Part shown: piece by piece, positions 1 to 9,596 of the stretch
Numbering within the stretch: position 1 is the first letter of the stretch
Layout: every line of letters begins with the position of its first letter
Assembly: GCA_910577165.1 (NCBI GenBank)
Contig: CAJTLX010000005.1
Span: 30,589 to 94,588 of the forward strand
DNA: 64,000 nt
From: an uncultured Lachnospiraceae bacterium
GTDB taxonomy: Bacteria; Bacillota; Clostridia; Lachnospirales; Lachnospiraceae
Direction of reading: 5' to 3'
Notes under the pieces: model-generated
Databases searched by the model: none
The model's input: the letters and a program-made list of their open reading frames with translations, nothing else
Told to the model about the DNA's origin: nothing
Position numbers and translations under genes: made by a program

Positions 1-1
1 C

Positions 2-2005
2 GGCGGCAATTCCTGGCGGCTTGTCAATCAGTGGATTGAATGGGAGTTTGATGTAGTGGAAAGCGGATACTACAATATTTCATTTCATGCAAGACAAAAC
101 TTTGTTAAAGGACTTTATGTTTCCAGAAAAATAATGATTGACGGAATAGTTCCTTTTGAGGAATTAAATGACTATGGATTTACCTATGAGCAGACCTGGA
201 GAATGGATACACTTTCCGATGAGAACGGCGAGGCATACAAGATCTATCTTGAGGCGGGACATCACACTTTGCGTATGCAGACCGTACTCGGTGAGTTCTC
301 TACCATTATCAGCAAAGTTCAAGAGTGTGTGACTCAGCTAAATGCGACCTACCGCAAGATCATCCGCATTACGGGTGTTACGCCGGATGCTTACCGCGAC
401 TATCAGATTGAGTCCTCGCTTCCGGAAGTAAAGGGTGAGATGGAAGGCGTGATGAACGAACTTTTGGAGGTGATCGAGGAACTGCGCGTTGTAACAGGGC
501 GTTCAAGCGACAAGGAAACCGCTCTTATCACAATGAGCGATCAGCTTGAAGAACTGGTAAAAGATCCAGAGCGTTTTGTAAAAGTCATTTCCTCCTACAA
601 AGTAAATGTCCGCGCGCTAGGTACCTGGGTGACTTCCGCGCTCGAACAGCCCTTGCAGTTAGATACCATCTATATCACGGCACCGGGAGCTAACACAAAG
701 GTAAAGAACAATGGATTCTGGTCAAAGATCTTCTATGAGTTTACCAGACTCTACTATTCCTTTGTGATCGATTATAACCAGATCGGCAATGTGACCGAGG
801 GCAATACGCGCTCCATCACTCTCTGGGTTGGTTCCGGGCGTGACCAGGCAAATGTAATTAAATCCCTAATAGATAAGACCTTTACCAACCAGACCGGCAT
901 TAGCGTCAATGTAATGATTGTCGATATGGGTACACTTTTGCAGGCAACCTTGGCCGGGCAGGGTCCGGATGTTGCAATCCAAGTCGGCAACGACCTGCCA
1001 ATGAATTACGGGCTTCGAAATGCGGTGGCAGATCTGAGCCAGTTTGACGATCTTTCTGAGGTGACTTCCCGCTTTAATGCGAGCGCGATGGAGGCATTCC
1101 AGTTTAACGGTGCGACCTACGGTCTTCCGGAGACACAGACCTTCCCGATGATGTTCTACCGCAAGGATATCTTAAAGGAATTGAACCTTGAAGTTCCAAC
1201 GACTTGGGATGAGGTCAAGGTGGTAATGACAGTTCTTAGCAAGAACCAGATGGAGATTGGTATGCTTCCTGGCGAAAACATTTTCGCGATGATTCTTTAT
1301 CAGAATGGCGGCAACTACTACAATGAGGATGCATCCCGCTCCGCACTCGATTCGGACGCAGCGATCAATGCCTTTAAAGAATACTGTGAATTCTATACGG
1401 ATTACAAGCTTGACCAGGCGACAGTGGTTGATGAGCGTTTCCGCCTCGGCGAGTGCCCGATCATTATCTCGGATTATACACTCTACAATAATCTTCAGGT
1501 ATCCGCACCGGATATCAAGGGACTCTGGGGGATGGCTCCAGTTCCGGGAGTAAAGCACGAGGACGGCACGGTCGATAATACTGTCGGCAGTACTGGCGCG
1601 GCCTGCATTATGATGGAGGACAATGCGGATACTGCCGCTTCCTGGGAGTTTCTAAAATGGTGGACTTCGGCGCAGACACAGATTGACTACGGTCGCGAGA
1701 TGGAGTCCCTGATGGGTTCTGCGGCGCGTATTGCCACGGCAAATCTTGAGGCGTTCGAGGCACTTCCTTGGCCGAATACGGAGAGGGAAGCACTGATGAG
1801 CCAGTTTTCACAGGTAAGGGGAATCCCGCAGGTTCCGGGCGGATATTTCTCCTGGCGCAATGTCAACAACGCGTTCTACCGTGTAACTACGAAGACGGAC
1901 TCCGTGTCGCCGAGAGAGGAATTGATGGATAAAGTTCTCCTGATCAATTCTGAGATTGATTATAAGCGCAAAGAATTTAATCTGCCGCTCTACGAAGAAA
2001 AATAG
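2..2005 (+). CDS. ABC transporter solute-binding protein, 5'-truncated by window edge
   Basis: The reading frame is open back to base 2, so the true start lies upstream; a GTG at 56 is only an internal codon. The first ~75 residues (aromatic-rich, with Y-Y-N-I-S-F-H-A and an IDG turn) resemble an all-beta carbohydrate-binding module. A helical linker follows, and from about residue 250 counted from the GTG there is a family 1 extracellular solute-binding domain (ITLWVGSG, GPDVAIQVGND, YGLPETQTFPMMFYRKDIL). It should bind a sugar outside the membrane and deliver it to the two permeases encoded directly downstream (19-nt gap). The fusion of a binding module to the receptor is unusual for plain sugar receptors. 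The ligand cannot be read from sequence; the neighbourhood suggests a plant oligosaccharide. Confidence 0.85.
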   Translation, partial: GGNSWRLVNQWIEWEFDVVESGYYNISFHARQNFVKGLYVSRKIMIDGIVPFEELNDYGFTYEQTWRMDTLSDENGEAYKIYLEAGHHTLRMQTVLGEFSTIISKVQECVTQLNATYRKIIRITGVTPDAYRDYQIESSLPEVKGEMEGVMNELLEVIEELRVVTGRSSDKETALITMSDQLEELVKDPERFVKVISSYKVNVRALGTWVTSALEQPLQLDTIYITAPGANTKVKNNGFWSKIFYEFTRLYYSFVIDYNQIGNVTEGNTRSITLWVGSGRDQANVIKSLIDKTFTNQTGISVNVMIVDMGTLLQATLAGQGPDVAIQVGNDLPMNYGLRNAVADLSQFDDLSEVTSRFNASAMEAFQFNGATYGLPETQTFPMMFYRKDILKELNLEVPTTWDEVKVVMTVLSKNQMEIGMLPGENIFAMILYQNGGNYYNEDASRSALDSDAAINAFKEYCEFYTDYKLDQATVVDERFRLGECPIIISDYTLYNNLQVSAPDIKGLWGMAPVPGVKHEDGTVDNTVGSTGAACIMMEDNADTAASWEFLKWWTSAQTQIDYGREMESLMGSAARIATANLEAFEALPWPNTEREALMSQFSQVRGIPQVPGGYFSWRNVNNAFYRVTTKTDSVSPREELMDKVLLINSEIDYKRKEFNLPLYEEK

Positions 2006-2024
2006 AAAGGAGGAGGTTGATCCA

Positions 2025-2978
2025 ATGAGTAAGAATAATGCCAGTGCAGCAGTGCTTGATTCCAATATGGAAAAGGCAAAACAAGAGGGAAAGCTCATAA
2101 ACCGCATAAAGAAAAGCAGAACCTCCTACCTAATGTTGGCACCGTACTTGATCTTATTTACATTTTTTACCATCGCACCGGTGCTGGTATCCATCGGGTT
2201 AAGTTTCACGTACTTCAATATGCTTGAAGCTCCGACCTTTGTGGGCTGGGCGAACTACGTCAAGCTTTTCTTAGATGATGATATTTTCATGATCGCCCTG
2301 AAAAATACGTTGCTCTTCGCGGTAATTACAGGCCCGGTCAGCTATATTTTGTGTGTGCTTTTTGCTTGGATTATCAATGAATTTCGCGGAAAGATGCGTG
2401 CGTTCCTCACCCTGATTTTCTACGCTCCGTCCATCTGTGGGCAGGCATACTTAGTCTGGAACATTATCTTAAACCCGGGCAAAACCGGATGGTTAAACGG
2501 TATCTTAATTAAGATGGGCTTCCTTGACGAGCCAATCCTGTGGATGCAGACGGAGAAATATGTGCTTCCGGTGCTGATTGTCGTACAGTTATGGCTGTCA
2601 CTTGGAACTGGTTTCCTCTCCTTTATCGCAGGACTTCAGACTGTGGATAAATCACTTTATGAGGCGGCTGCGGTGGATGGGGTAAAGAACCGCTGGCAGG
2701 AATTATGGTTTATCACTCTGCCATCGATGAAGCCGCAGTTAATGTTCGGTGCGGTGATGCAGATCACACAGTCATTTGCGGTGGCGGATATCTCCATACA
2801 GCTCGCCGGAAACCCGTCCGTCAACTATGCCGGGGCGACTGTTGTGACCCACCTTCTTGACTATAGTTCCACGCGCTATGAGATGGGTTACGCTTCGGCT
2901 ATCGCAACCGTTTTGTTCCTTCTTATGGTGGGGACGAACAAGTTCGTACAAAAAGTATTAGGAAGGGTGGGAGAGTAA
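2025..2978 (+). CDS. Sugar ABC transporter permease, LplB/MalF type
   Basis: This 317-residue inner-membrane permease has a cytoplasmic N-terminus and about six membrane segments, beginning with the hydrophobic stretch after TSYLMLAPY. The EAA loop that contacts the ATPase is visible as YEAAAVDGVKNRWQELW, followed by ITLPSMKP. The ATG at 2025 is chosen because GAAAGGAGGAGG lies just before it; the open frame extends further upstream but overlaps the previous gene. It abuts the next permease with no gap, so the two should form a heterodimeric channel working with the upstream binding protein. No ATPase gene is nearby. Confidence 0.92.
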   Translation: MSKNNASAAVLDSNMEKAKQEGKLINRIKKSRTSYLMLAPYLILFTFFTIAPVLVSIGLSFTYFNMLEAPTFVGWANYVKLFLDDDIFMIALKNTLLFAVITGPVSYILCVLFAWIINEFRGKMRAFLTLIFYAPSICGQAYLVWNIILNPGKTGWLNGILIKMGFLDEPILWMQTEKYVLPVLIVVQLWLSLGTGFLSFIAGLQTVDKSLYEAAAVDGVKNRWQELWFITLPSMKPQLMFGAVMQITQSFAVADISIQLAGNPSVNYAGATVVTHLLDYSSTRYEMGYASAIATVLFLLMVGTNKFVQKVLGRVGE

Positions 2979-3872
2979 TTGGCAGACAAAGCTGGATATA
3001 AGAAACCGAAAAAAGTAAATTATAAAAAGCAGAAGCAGTTAAACCGCTCCAAAGCCGGAAACGGATTGCTCTTCGTCCTGATGTTTATCTGCGGCGTATT
3101 TATGGCATTGCCTCTTGTAATGATTATCAATAACGCACTAAAGCCGCTCGATGAGATTTTCCAGTATCCGCCGCGCATTTTTGTAAAAAATCCGACGATG
3201 GAGAATTTTACTGACCTCTTTGTTTTGATGAATGATTCATGGGTGCCGTTTTCCAGATACATATTAAACACCTTAATCATTACTGTTTCCGGCACAGTAG
3301 GTCATGTCATCGTGGCATCCTTTGCAGCGTATCCGCTTGCAAAGCACAATTTTCCGGGCAAGAAGATTATTTTTGGTCTGGTTGTCCTCTCCATGATGTT
3401 CTCCTACAATGTAACACAGATCCCGAACTATATGATTATTACTTGGCTTGGGATGAACAATACTTACTTGGCATTAATCTTACCGGCATGGCAGTACGGT
3501 ATGGGACTCTATTTGATGAAACAGTTTATGGAGCAGATCCCGAATTCACTTCTTGAGTCGGCAAGACTTGACGGTGCTTCCGAGATCCGCACCTTCTGGA
3601 CAATGGTTATGCCGAACGTAAAACCAGCATGGCTGACACTTGCAATTTTCCAGTTCCAGCAGATGTGGGCGCAGACCGGAAATCAGTTCCTTAGAAGCGA
3701 GCAGTTAAAGCCGTTACAGTACGCATTGCAGCAGATTACCGCAGGCGGTACGGCGAGAGCTGGCGCGGCGGCGGCGGTATCCTTTATTATCGCTGCCATC
3801 CCGATCATCTTCTTCTTAATCTGCCAGAGCAATGTCATTGAGACCATGACCACATCCGGTATGAAAGACTAA
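2979..3872 (+). CDS. Carbohydrate ABC transporter permease, LplC/MalG type
   Basis: A 297-residue permease partner of the preceding gene. It starts with TTG at 2979, directly after the upstream stop codon, with a GGAAGGGTGGGAG ribosome binding site inside the preceding gene, so translation is probably coupled. A lysine-rich cytoplasmic N-terminus precedes about six membrane segments. The EAA motif reads ESARLDGASEIRTFW, then MVMPNVKP. The second half contains a small Ala/Gly-rich segment (TARAGAAAAVSF). Role: half of the transmembrane channel for sugar import, energised by an ATPase not encoded in this window. Confidence 0.92.
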   Translation: MADKAGYKKPKKVNYKKQKQLNRSKAGNGLLFVLMFICGVFMALPLVMIINNALKPLDEIFQYPPRIFVKNPTMENFTDLFVLMNDSWVPFSRYILNTLIITVSGTVGHVIVASFAAYPLAKHNFPGKKIIFGLVVLSMMFSYNVTQIPNYMIITWLGMNNTYLALILPAWQYGMGLYLMKQFMEQIPNSLLESARLDGASEIRTFWTMVMPNVKPAWLTLAIFQFQQMWAQTGNQFLRSEQLKPLQYALQQITAGGTARAGAAAAVSFIIAAIPIIFFLICQSNVIETMTTSGMKD

Positions 3873-3887
3873 AAAGGAGGGGAAAAG

Positions 3888-5381
3888 ATGAAAAAATTAA
3901 AACTTTGGAAAAAAATTGTCATCACAGCCCTCTCCGTATTTATGCTCACAGAGCCTGCGATGGCAAAGGCCGACACTATTGTGCCTTACGATTCCTACAA
4001 TTATGACTACTGGGAGGATATTGTATTTACCCCAGCAGCCTATATTCCGGAAAACAGTGTTTCCGGAACGACGCTTGGCGTGGGGAGTTTTTTAAACCCG
4101 CAGGATCTTTGTGTGTCGCCAAGCGGAGAAGTTTATATTGCGGATACGGGCAACAACCGTATCGTGGTGGTGGATAATTCCTTAACAAAGATGGTGCATA
4201 TTATCGATTCGTTTGAGCGCGACGGACAGACGGATACCTTTAAATCGCCATATGGTGTCTGTGTTTCGCAGAACGGGCAGATCTATATTGCGGACTCGGA
4301 GAATCGCAGAATTGTAGTGCTTGAGGCGGATGATCTCTCGTTTGTCAAGATTATCGACAATCCAACTTCCGATGTCTTGGAAGAGGATTTTGTCTTTACT
4401 CCATTGAAAGTGACAGTGGATTATGCGGATCGCGTATACTGTATCGCAAGGCGTATGTTCCAGGGAATTATGGTATTTGAGGGCGAGGGCGATTTCACCG
4501 GATTTTTTGGCACGGTAAAAGTAAATATCACACCGTGGGAGAAACTTTGGAGAAAACTTTCCACAAAGGAGCAGAGGGCAAAGCAACAGCTCTTTATCCC
4601 AACCGAGTTTACCGGTATTGATATTGATACTGACGGTTTTGTGTATGCATCAAACTTTGACTCAAAGGGGGAACAGGCGGTCAGACGCTTAAATCCAAAG
4701 GGCGAGGATGTTATCCGAAAGGGTGAGAACGCGAATGTTGGCGGCGACCTGATTACGGTTGGAACTTCTGACTACAGCGGCGTATCAACGATCGTGGATG
4801 TGGTTTACCGCGACAAGGGAATATATTCTCTTCTTGACTCAAAAAGAGGGCGTATTTTTACTTACGATCACGAGGGCAATCTCCTCTACATCTTCGGTGG
4901 ACTTGGCACCCAGGCGGGAACCTTTACGACTCCAGTGGCAGTCGAGGCGATCGGCGACAAGATTATCGTGCTTGACTCCTACCGCAAAGAGATGTTAGTT
5001 TTCACGGAGACACAGTATGGCGATCTGATTAACCGGGCAGTGGGACTGCGCTATGACGGCGATGAGACACTTGCGGTTGATCTGTGGAAGCAGGTGCTGA
5101 TGCTCGACGAGAACAATGAGCTTGCCAATGTCGGGATCGGCAAGGCGTACCTCACGGCCGGCGACAATGAGCAGGCGATGAAATATCTGCGCATCGGCAT
5201 GAGCCGCCAGTATTATTCAGTTGCTTACCGCAGATACCGCAATGATTTTCTAAAGAAATACCTCGGTGTTATCCTAAGCGTAGCAATTCTTGGCGTTGCC
5301 CTGATTGTCTTTTTCATAAAATGGAGAAAGAAGAAGAAGGGAATCTATGTGGATGATGAAGGGGGTGCGTTTGACGTATGA
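3888..5381 (+). CDS. Membrane-anchored NHL-repeat (beta-propeller) protein
   Basis: This 497-residue protein has an N-terminal signal sequence (KKLKLWKKIVITALSVFML ending near AMAKA). NHL-type propeller blades follow: PQDLCVSPSGEVYIADTGNN and SPYGVCVSQNGQIYIADSEN near residues 70-140, with weaker blades to about 380. Residues 385-455 look like a TPR-type helical repeat (AVDLWKQVLMLDENNELANV). A single C-terminal membrane helix (SVAILGVALIVFFIKW) is followed by a basic tail. The propeller should sit outside the cell. It overlaps the next gene by 4 nt and lies inside a transporter operon, which suggests an accessory role in uptake or in organising the transporter. No enzymatic motif was seen; function unknown. 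Confidence 0.8.
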   Translation: MKKLKLWKKIVITALSVFMLTEPAMAKADTIVPYDSYNYDYWEDIVFTPAAYIPENSVSGTTLGVGSFLNPQDLCVSPSGEVYIADTGNNRIVVVDNSLTKMVHIIDSFERDGQTDTFKSPYGVCVSQNGQIYIADSENRRIVVLEADDLSFVKIIDNPTSDVLEEDFVFTPLKVTVDYADRVYCIARRMFQGIMVFEGEGDFTGFFGTVKVNITPWEKLWRKLSTKEQRAKQQLFIPTEFTGIDIDTDGFVYASNFDSKGEQAVRRLNPKGEDVIRKGENANVGGDLITVGTSDYSGVSTIVDVVYRDKGIYSLLDSKRGRIFTYDHEGNLLYIFGGLGTQAGTFTTPVAVEAIGDKIIVLDSYRKEMLVFTETQYGDLINRAVGLRYDGDETLAVDLWKQVLMLDENNELANVGIGKAYLTAGDNEQAMKYLRIGMSRQYYSVAYRRYRNDFLKKYLGVILSVAILGVALIVFFIKWRKKKKGIYVDDEGGAFDV

Positions 5382-6010
5382 GAGAGAATTTTTCCGTGGC
5401 AAAAATTAAATATTTATTTTATACCCTGACGCATCCGATGGACGGTTTTTATGAGATCCGCCACCGGGGACGGGGGAGCGTGCCGATTGCAGTTATCTCT
5501 GTTATCCTGTTCAGCTTCGTGTTTTCGATCAACAAGATCACGGCGAGTTTTATTGTGAATGACACCAACCCACGCACGGTGGACAGTCTGGATAATTTGA
5601 GCGGCGTGCTGCTTTTGTACTTGTTGTTTTGCGTTGGCAACTGGTCAATCACCTGCCTGCTTAACGGCGAGGGAAGATTAAAGGATATCGCTACCGTGCT
5701 TGGCTACTCATTAGTGCCAATCACATTAAGCTATGTGATTGCGACGATCGTCTCCCAGGTAATCGCACAGAATGAGGAGGGCTTTTACAGCATTATCATT
5801 ACGATCGGCACTTTATGGACCGTGCTTTTGGCACTCTCCGGAATTATGATCGTGCATAATTACAGTCTGGCAAAGACTTTGCTGACCCTGATTTTAACTG
5901 TGGTTTCTATGCTGATTATCGTTTTCGTTGTGATGTTGCTCTCGGATCTGGTAAGTCAAGTATATGGCTTTATCTACAGTATTTACACGGAACTTTTGTT
6001 TAGAAGTTAG
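5378..6010 (+). CDS. YIP1-family multi-pass membrane protein
   Basis: A 210-residue integral membrane protein with about five hydrophobic helices. The start (MRENFSVAKIKYLFYTLTHPMDGFYEI) followed by a short cytoplasmic segment and then helices is typical of bacterial YIP1-domain proteins. The ATG overlaps the stop of the NHL-repeat gene (ATGA), so the two are translationally coupled and probably act together. Proteins of this family have no defined bacterial activity; a structural or regulatory role beside the transporter is inferred from context only. Confidence 0.72.
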   Translation: MRENFSVAKIKYLFYTLTHPMDGFYEIRHRGRGSVPIAVISVILFSFVFSINKITASFIVNDTNPRTVDSLDNLSGVLLLYLLFCVGNWSITCLLNGEGRLKDIATVLGYSLVPITLSYVIATIVSQVIAQNEEGFYSIIITIGTLWTVLLALSGIMIVHNYSLAKTLLTLILTVVSMLIIVFVVMLLSDLVSQVYGFIYSIYTELLFRS

Positions 6011-6022
6011 GAGGATGCGGCA

Positions 6023-8665
6023 ATGAAGAAAAAAATGAGTACAATCAAGAAAATCATTCTCTCTGTCGTATCGATCATCGTTTTAATCGTAGCAATTTAT
6101 CTGATTTATACTACAGTACATTACAAGATGTTTTCCGATTACAAGGATTATCTTGCAGATAATGAAGCCTACGAGGAGGGCGCGGCGTTTGCCGCAAAAA
6201 GCGACGCTTCCCCGAATGTTTCCGGGATGCAGCTCGCGGCAGAAAATGATTTCCTAAAGCTTTACATCGATACAAAGACGGCCGAGACCGCTGTGTATGA
6301 TAAGCGCACGGGTGCGATTACATACTCGAACCCTGAGGGCGGTGCAGATGATCCAATCGCTGGAAAGACGCATAAATCATATTTGCAGTCGCAGTTAATT
6401 GTGGATTTTTACAATGCGGCGCGCAATAGTTCAACCTACAATTCCTATGATTACAGCACCTCGATCGGTCAGTTTGAAGTGCAGAGCATTTCAAATGGTG
6501 TTCGTGTACTTTACACCATCGGCGATATGAGCAGCCCAACTGGCATTGTGCCGGAGTATATCGAGGCGGAGCGTCTGGAAAGTTACTTGGCGAAGATAAG
6601 CGAAAAGAACGCGAAGTATGTAAGACAACGCTATTCGGAATGGTCGGAAAAAGAAGGCTGGATGATTATTATTGAGGGGGCAAAGGGTGCTGCTTCACAG
6701 ATGCGAAGGATGAATGAATATCTGGCGGAGGCGGGATATACGGAGGAGGATTATAATGCGGATATGCTTGCTTCCGGCGTGGAGGGCGTGCTGCCAACCT
6801 ATTTTGTTATTCCGCTTGAGTACACCTTGGAGGCGGATGGTTTAAGAGTGCGTGTTCCGGTCAGCCACATTGAGGAGAACGGTGACGGCAAAGTTTATCG
6901 CATTCAGCTTCTTCGCTATTTCGGCGCGTCGGCTATGGCAGATGAGGACGGCGGCTATATGCTTGTCCCTAACGGCGCAGGTTCCATTATCAAATTTAAT
7001 AATGGAAAAACCGATGCATCCGCATATAGCCAGTATGTGTACAATATCGATCCGGTGGCGGCGGAATATCTGGTAAGAGAGAATCTGGAACAGGTGCGGA
7101 TGCCATTTTTTGGAATGTATTACAAAAATACGGATACCGGGCTTTTTACCGTAATTGAGAAGGGTGACAGCCATGCGATGATCAACGCGAGCGTAGCTGG
7201 TTCACTGAATTCCTACAACTATGCATACCCGACCTTTGTTGTGCGAGGTTCCGATTCCCTAGCGATGTTTGGCACGGGCGGAAATGCCTCGGATCTTCCG
7301 ATTGTGGAGCCGGAACTTTATAATACGGATATTATTGTGCGCTACAGTTTTCTGGAAAAAGGAAAATCAGATTATTCTGGTATGGCAAATTACTACCGCG
7401 AGAAGTTAATTGCAAACGGCACATTAAAACCGCTTGCAAAAGCTTCGGATATTCCATTCTATATGGATTTGATCGGCGGCGTAAAAGTCGATGCAAATAT
7501 TTTGGGCGTTTCCTACCTGGATGTTCACCCAATGACCACTTATAAAGAGGCGGAGGAGATTATTGATGATCTGGCTGCCGGAGGAGTGAATCGCCTGGTA
7601 TTAAATTATCAGGGATGGTTTAACGAGGGTTACTATCATGACGCGGCAAGCAAGATCAAGCTGGTAAAGGAACTTGGCAGCAAAAAAGAGCTTGAGAAAC
7701 TGACAGATAAAGTGGAGGCGGCGGGCGGAAAACTCTACGGCGATGTCGCGTTCCAGAAAGTTTCCTTTATTGCAGATAATTATAATTATACAAGAGAATC
7801 TGCACGCTACTACGGCGCGGGCTACACGCTTTCCTTTGGGCAGGTCAGTCCGGTTACATTGCGCCAGACTCATTCTTTAGGGTATTCAGAAACCATATAC
7901 GATGTAATCTCGCCGAAATTTTTGGTTCGCTACGTGGATAAATTTGCAAAAAAGATTGGCAAGTATGATATCTCTGGTATATCACTTCGGGACTTAGGCG
8001 ATCTTCTTACCTCCGACAAAAAGCGCACGGAAATTATTTTGCGCGAGGAGGCAAAAGAAATTGTAAAGGGACAGTTTGAGAAACTTGAGAATACGGGAAA
8101 AGATTTGATGGTCAGCGGCGGCAATGCCTACACCTGGGCCTACAGCGATGACCTAATCAATATTCCGGTTTCCGGCAACCGCTATCTTATCATTGATGAG
8201 GATGTGCCGTTCTATCAGATGTTGGTACATGGCTGCATCGACTATACAGGAAAAGCAATCAATCTGGATGATTCCTTTGATCAGAAAGACAGTGTCCTGA
8301 CGATGATTGAGTACGGTTCTGCCCCACATTTTACCTTTACGGGCAAGCAGTCAAGTGATATGAAGTACACGGGTCTTAACAGTCTCTACAGCACAACCTA
8401 CAAGAATCAGACGAATGTGGAGGAAAACAGTACCGTATTTTCCTGGGATACTCTGGCAAAGAGCGTGTACAGTGAAGTTAATAGCGTGTTAAGGAATGTG
8501 ACGGACGCGACAATCACAAAGCATGAAATTCTTGATTCTGGCGTGGTAAAAGTGACCTACAGCAACGGTGTTATGATCTATATTAACAAGCAGACAGTGG
8601 CGGCGGATGCCGAGGGCAGTCAGCTTGCAGCAAAATCCTATGAAGTAAGGGGGGCAGGCAGATGA
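6023..8665 (+). CDS. Large membrane-anchored DUF5696-like protein
   Basis: An 880-residue protein with an N-terminal membrane anchor (SVVSIIVLIVAIYLIYTTV) and a large extracytoplasmic part. The N-terminal third (about 60-330) is beta-rich. The region from about 480 to 730 (LNYQGWFNEGYYHDA, ISGISLRDLGDLLTSD, DLMVSGGNAYTWAY) has the rhythm of a TIM-barrel glycosidase-like domain, with acidic residues at strand ends. My recollection is that this corresponds to the uncharacterised DUF5696 family, which I associate with sugar-transporter operons. It is followed by a second permease pair, the next start overlapping by 4 nt (ATGA). A carbohydrate-binding or hydrolytic role is plausible but unproven. 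Confidence 0.7.
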   Translation: MKKKMSTIKKIILSVVSIIVLIVAIYLIYTTVHYKMFSDYKDYLADNEAYEEGAAFAAKSDASPNVSGMQLAAENDFLKLYIDTKTAETAVYDKRTGAITYSNPEGGADDPIAGKTHKSYLQSQLIVDFYNAARNSSTYNSYDYSTSIGQFEVQSISNGVRVLYTIGDMSSPTGIVPEYIEAERLESYLAKISEKNAKYVRQRYSEWSEKEGWMIIIEGAKGAASQMRRMNEYLAEAGYTEEDYNADMLASGVEGVLPTYFVIPLEYTLEADGLRVRVPVSHIEENGDGKVYRIQLLRYFGASAMADEDGGYMLVPNGAGSIIKFNNGKTDASAYSQYVYNIDPVAAEYLVRENLEQVRMPFFGMYYKNTDTGLFTVIEKGDSHAMINASVAGSLNSYNYAYPTFVVRGSDSLAMFGTGGNASDLPIVEPELYNTDIIVRYSFLEKGKSDYSGMANYYREKLIANGTLKPLAKASDIPFYMDLIGGVKVDANILGVSYLDVHPMTTYKEAEEIIDDLAAGGVNRLVLNYQGWFNEGYYHDAASKIKLVKELGSKKELEKLTDKVEAAGGKLYGDVAFQKVSFIADNYNYTRESARYYGAGYTLSFGQVSPVTLRQTHSLGYSETIYDVISPKFLVRYVDKFAKKIGKYDISGISLRDLGDLLTSDKKRTEIILREEAKEIVKGQFEKLENTGKDLMVSGGNAYTWAYSDDLINIPVSGNRYLIIDEDVPFYQMLVHGCIDYTGKAINLDDSFDQKDSVLTMIEYGSAPHFTFTGKQSSDMKYTGLNSLYSTTYKNQTNVEENSTVFSWDTLAKSVYSEVNSVLRNVTDATITKHEILDSGVVKVTYSNGVMIYINKQTVAADAEGSQLAAKSYEVRGAGR

Positions 8666-9579
8666 AAAAGAAAAAGGGAATGACCTTGACAGGAAAGCGC
8701 GCAGTGGTCGGACTGCTCTTTATCTCCCCATGGATTGTCGGTTTCCTCGCATTCTATGTGCGCAGTTTTATTATGACAATCCAGTTCGCCCTCTCTGAGG
8801 TCAATGTAAATCCTGGTGTCGGCGGTTACACAACAAGATTTTTGGGTTTGGAAAATTTTGTATATGAATTTACTAAGCATCCAGATTTCTCCCAGACGCT
8901 TGTAACTTCCCTGCAAGATATTTTGATCGACGTGCCGCTTATCGTGTTCTTCAGCTTGTTTATGGCATTGCTTCTGAACAAGAAATTTACCGGGAGAACA
9001 CTGGTGCGCGCCATCTTCTTTATCCCGGTAATTATGAACGCGGATGCGATTGTCTCCGCGATCGAGATGGCGAGAAGCGCGATGATGGGCGGCGTGTCCG
9101 CAACATCCGCAGCGATCGCCGAATCCACATCTGGCGGCGTAAATATCGAGTACTATCTAAGCCTGTTTAAGGAGCTCGCGCTCCCGGATTCCCTGCTCGA
9201 TTACGTTGTCGGGGCAATCGGGCGGCTAAACGATATTATCTCTGCGTCCGGTGTACAGATCGTTATTTTTATCGCGGCATTGCAGTCAATTCCATCCTCT
9301 CTCTATGAGGTGGCAAAGATCGAGGGTGCAACCGGGTACGAAACCTTCTGGAAAGTTACATTTCCGATGGTATTGCCACATATTATCACAAATATTGTGT
9401 ATACGGTGGTCGATTCATTTACCAACAGTCAGATTGTTGATATGGCGTATGAGACAGCGTACACTGATCAGATCTGGGGGCTTAGCTCCGCGATGAGCTT
9501 GACTACTACCGTACTTATCTGTTTGATACTCGGAATTGTCTGCGGCTTGATTCAGAAGCGGACATTCTACTATAACTAG
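8662..9579 (+). CDS. Sugar ABC transporter permease (second pair, MalF-like)
   Basis: A 305-residue permease with about six membrane segments. The first is GLLFISPWIVGFLAFYV. The EAA loop reads YEVAKIEGATGYETFW followed by VTFPMVLP. A longer extracytoplasmic insertion lies between about residues 135 and 190 (SATSAAIAESTSGG). The start overlaps the DUF5696-like gene by 4 nt. Together with the next gene it forms a second transporter channel in the same operon. Either two transporters for different ligands are co-expressed, or the second pair serves the binding lipoprotein at 12.9 kb. Confidence 0.92.
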   Translation: MKKKKGMTLTGKRAVVGLLFISPWIVGFLAFYVRSFIMTIQFALSEVNVNPGVGGYTTRFLGLENFVYEFTKHPDFSQTLVTSLQDILIDVPLIVFFSLFMALLLNKKFTGRTLVRAIFFIPVIMNADAIVSAIEMARSAMMGGVSATSAAIAESTSGGVNIEYYLSLFKELALPDSLLDYVVGAIGRLNDIISASGVQIVIFIAALQSIPSSLYEVAKIEGATGYETFWKVTFPMVLPHIITNIVYTVVDSFTNSQIVDMAYETAYTDQIWGLSSAMSLTTTVLICLILGIVCGLIQKRTFYYN

Positions 9580-9596
9580 GAAAGGGGGAGAATACT

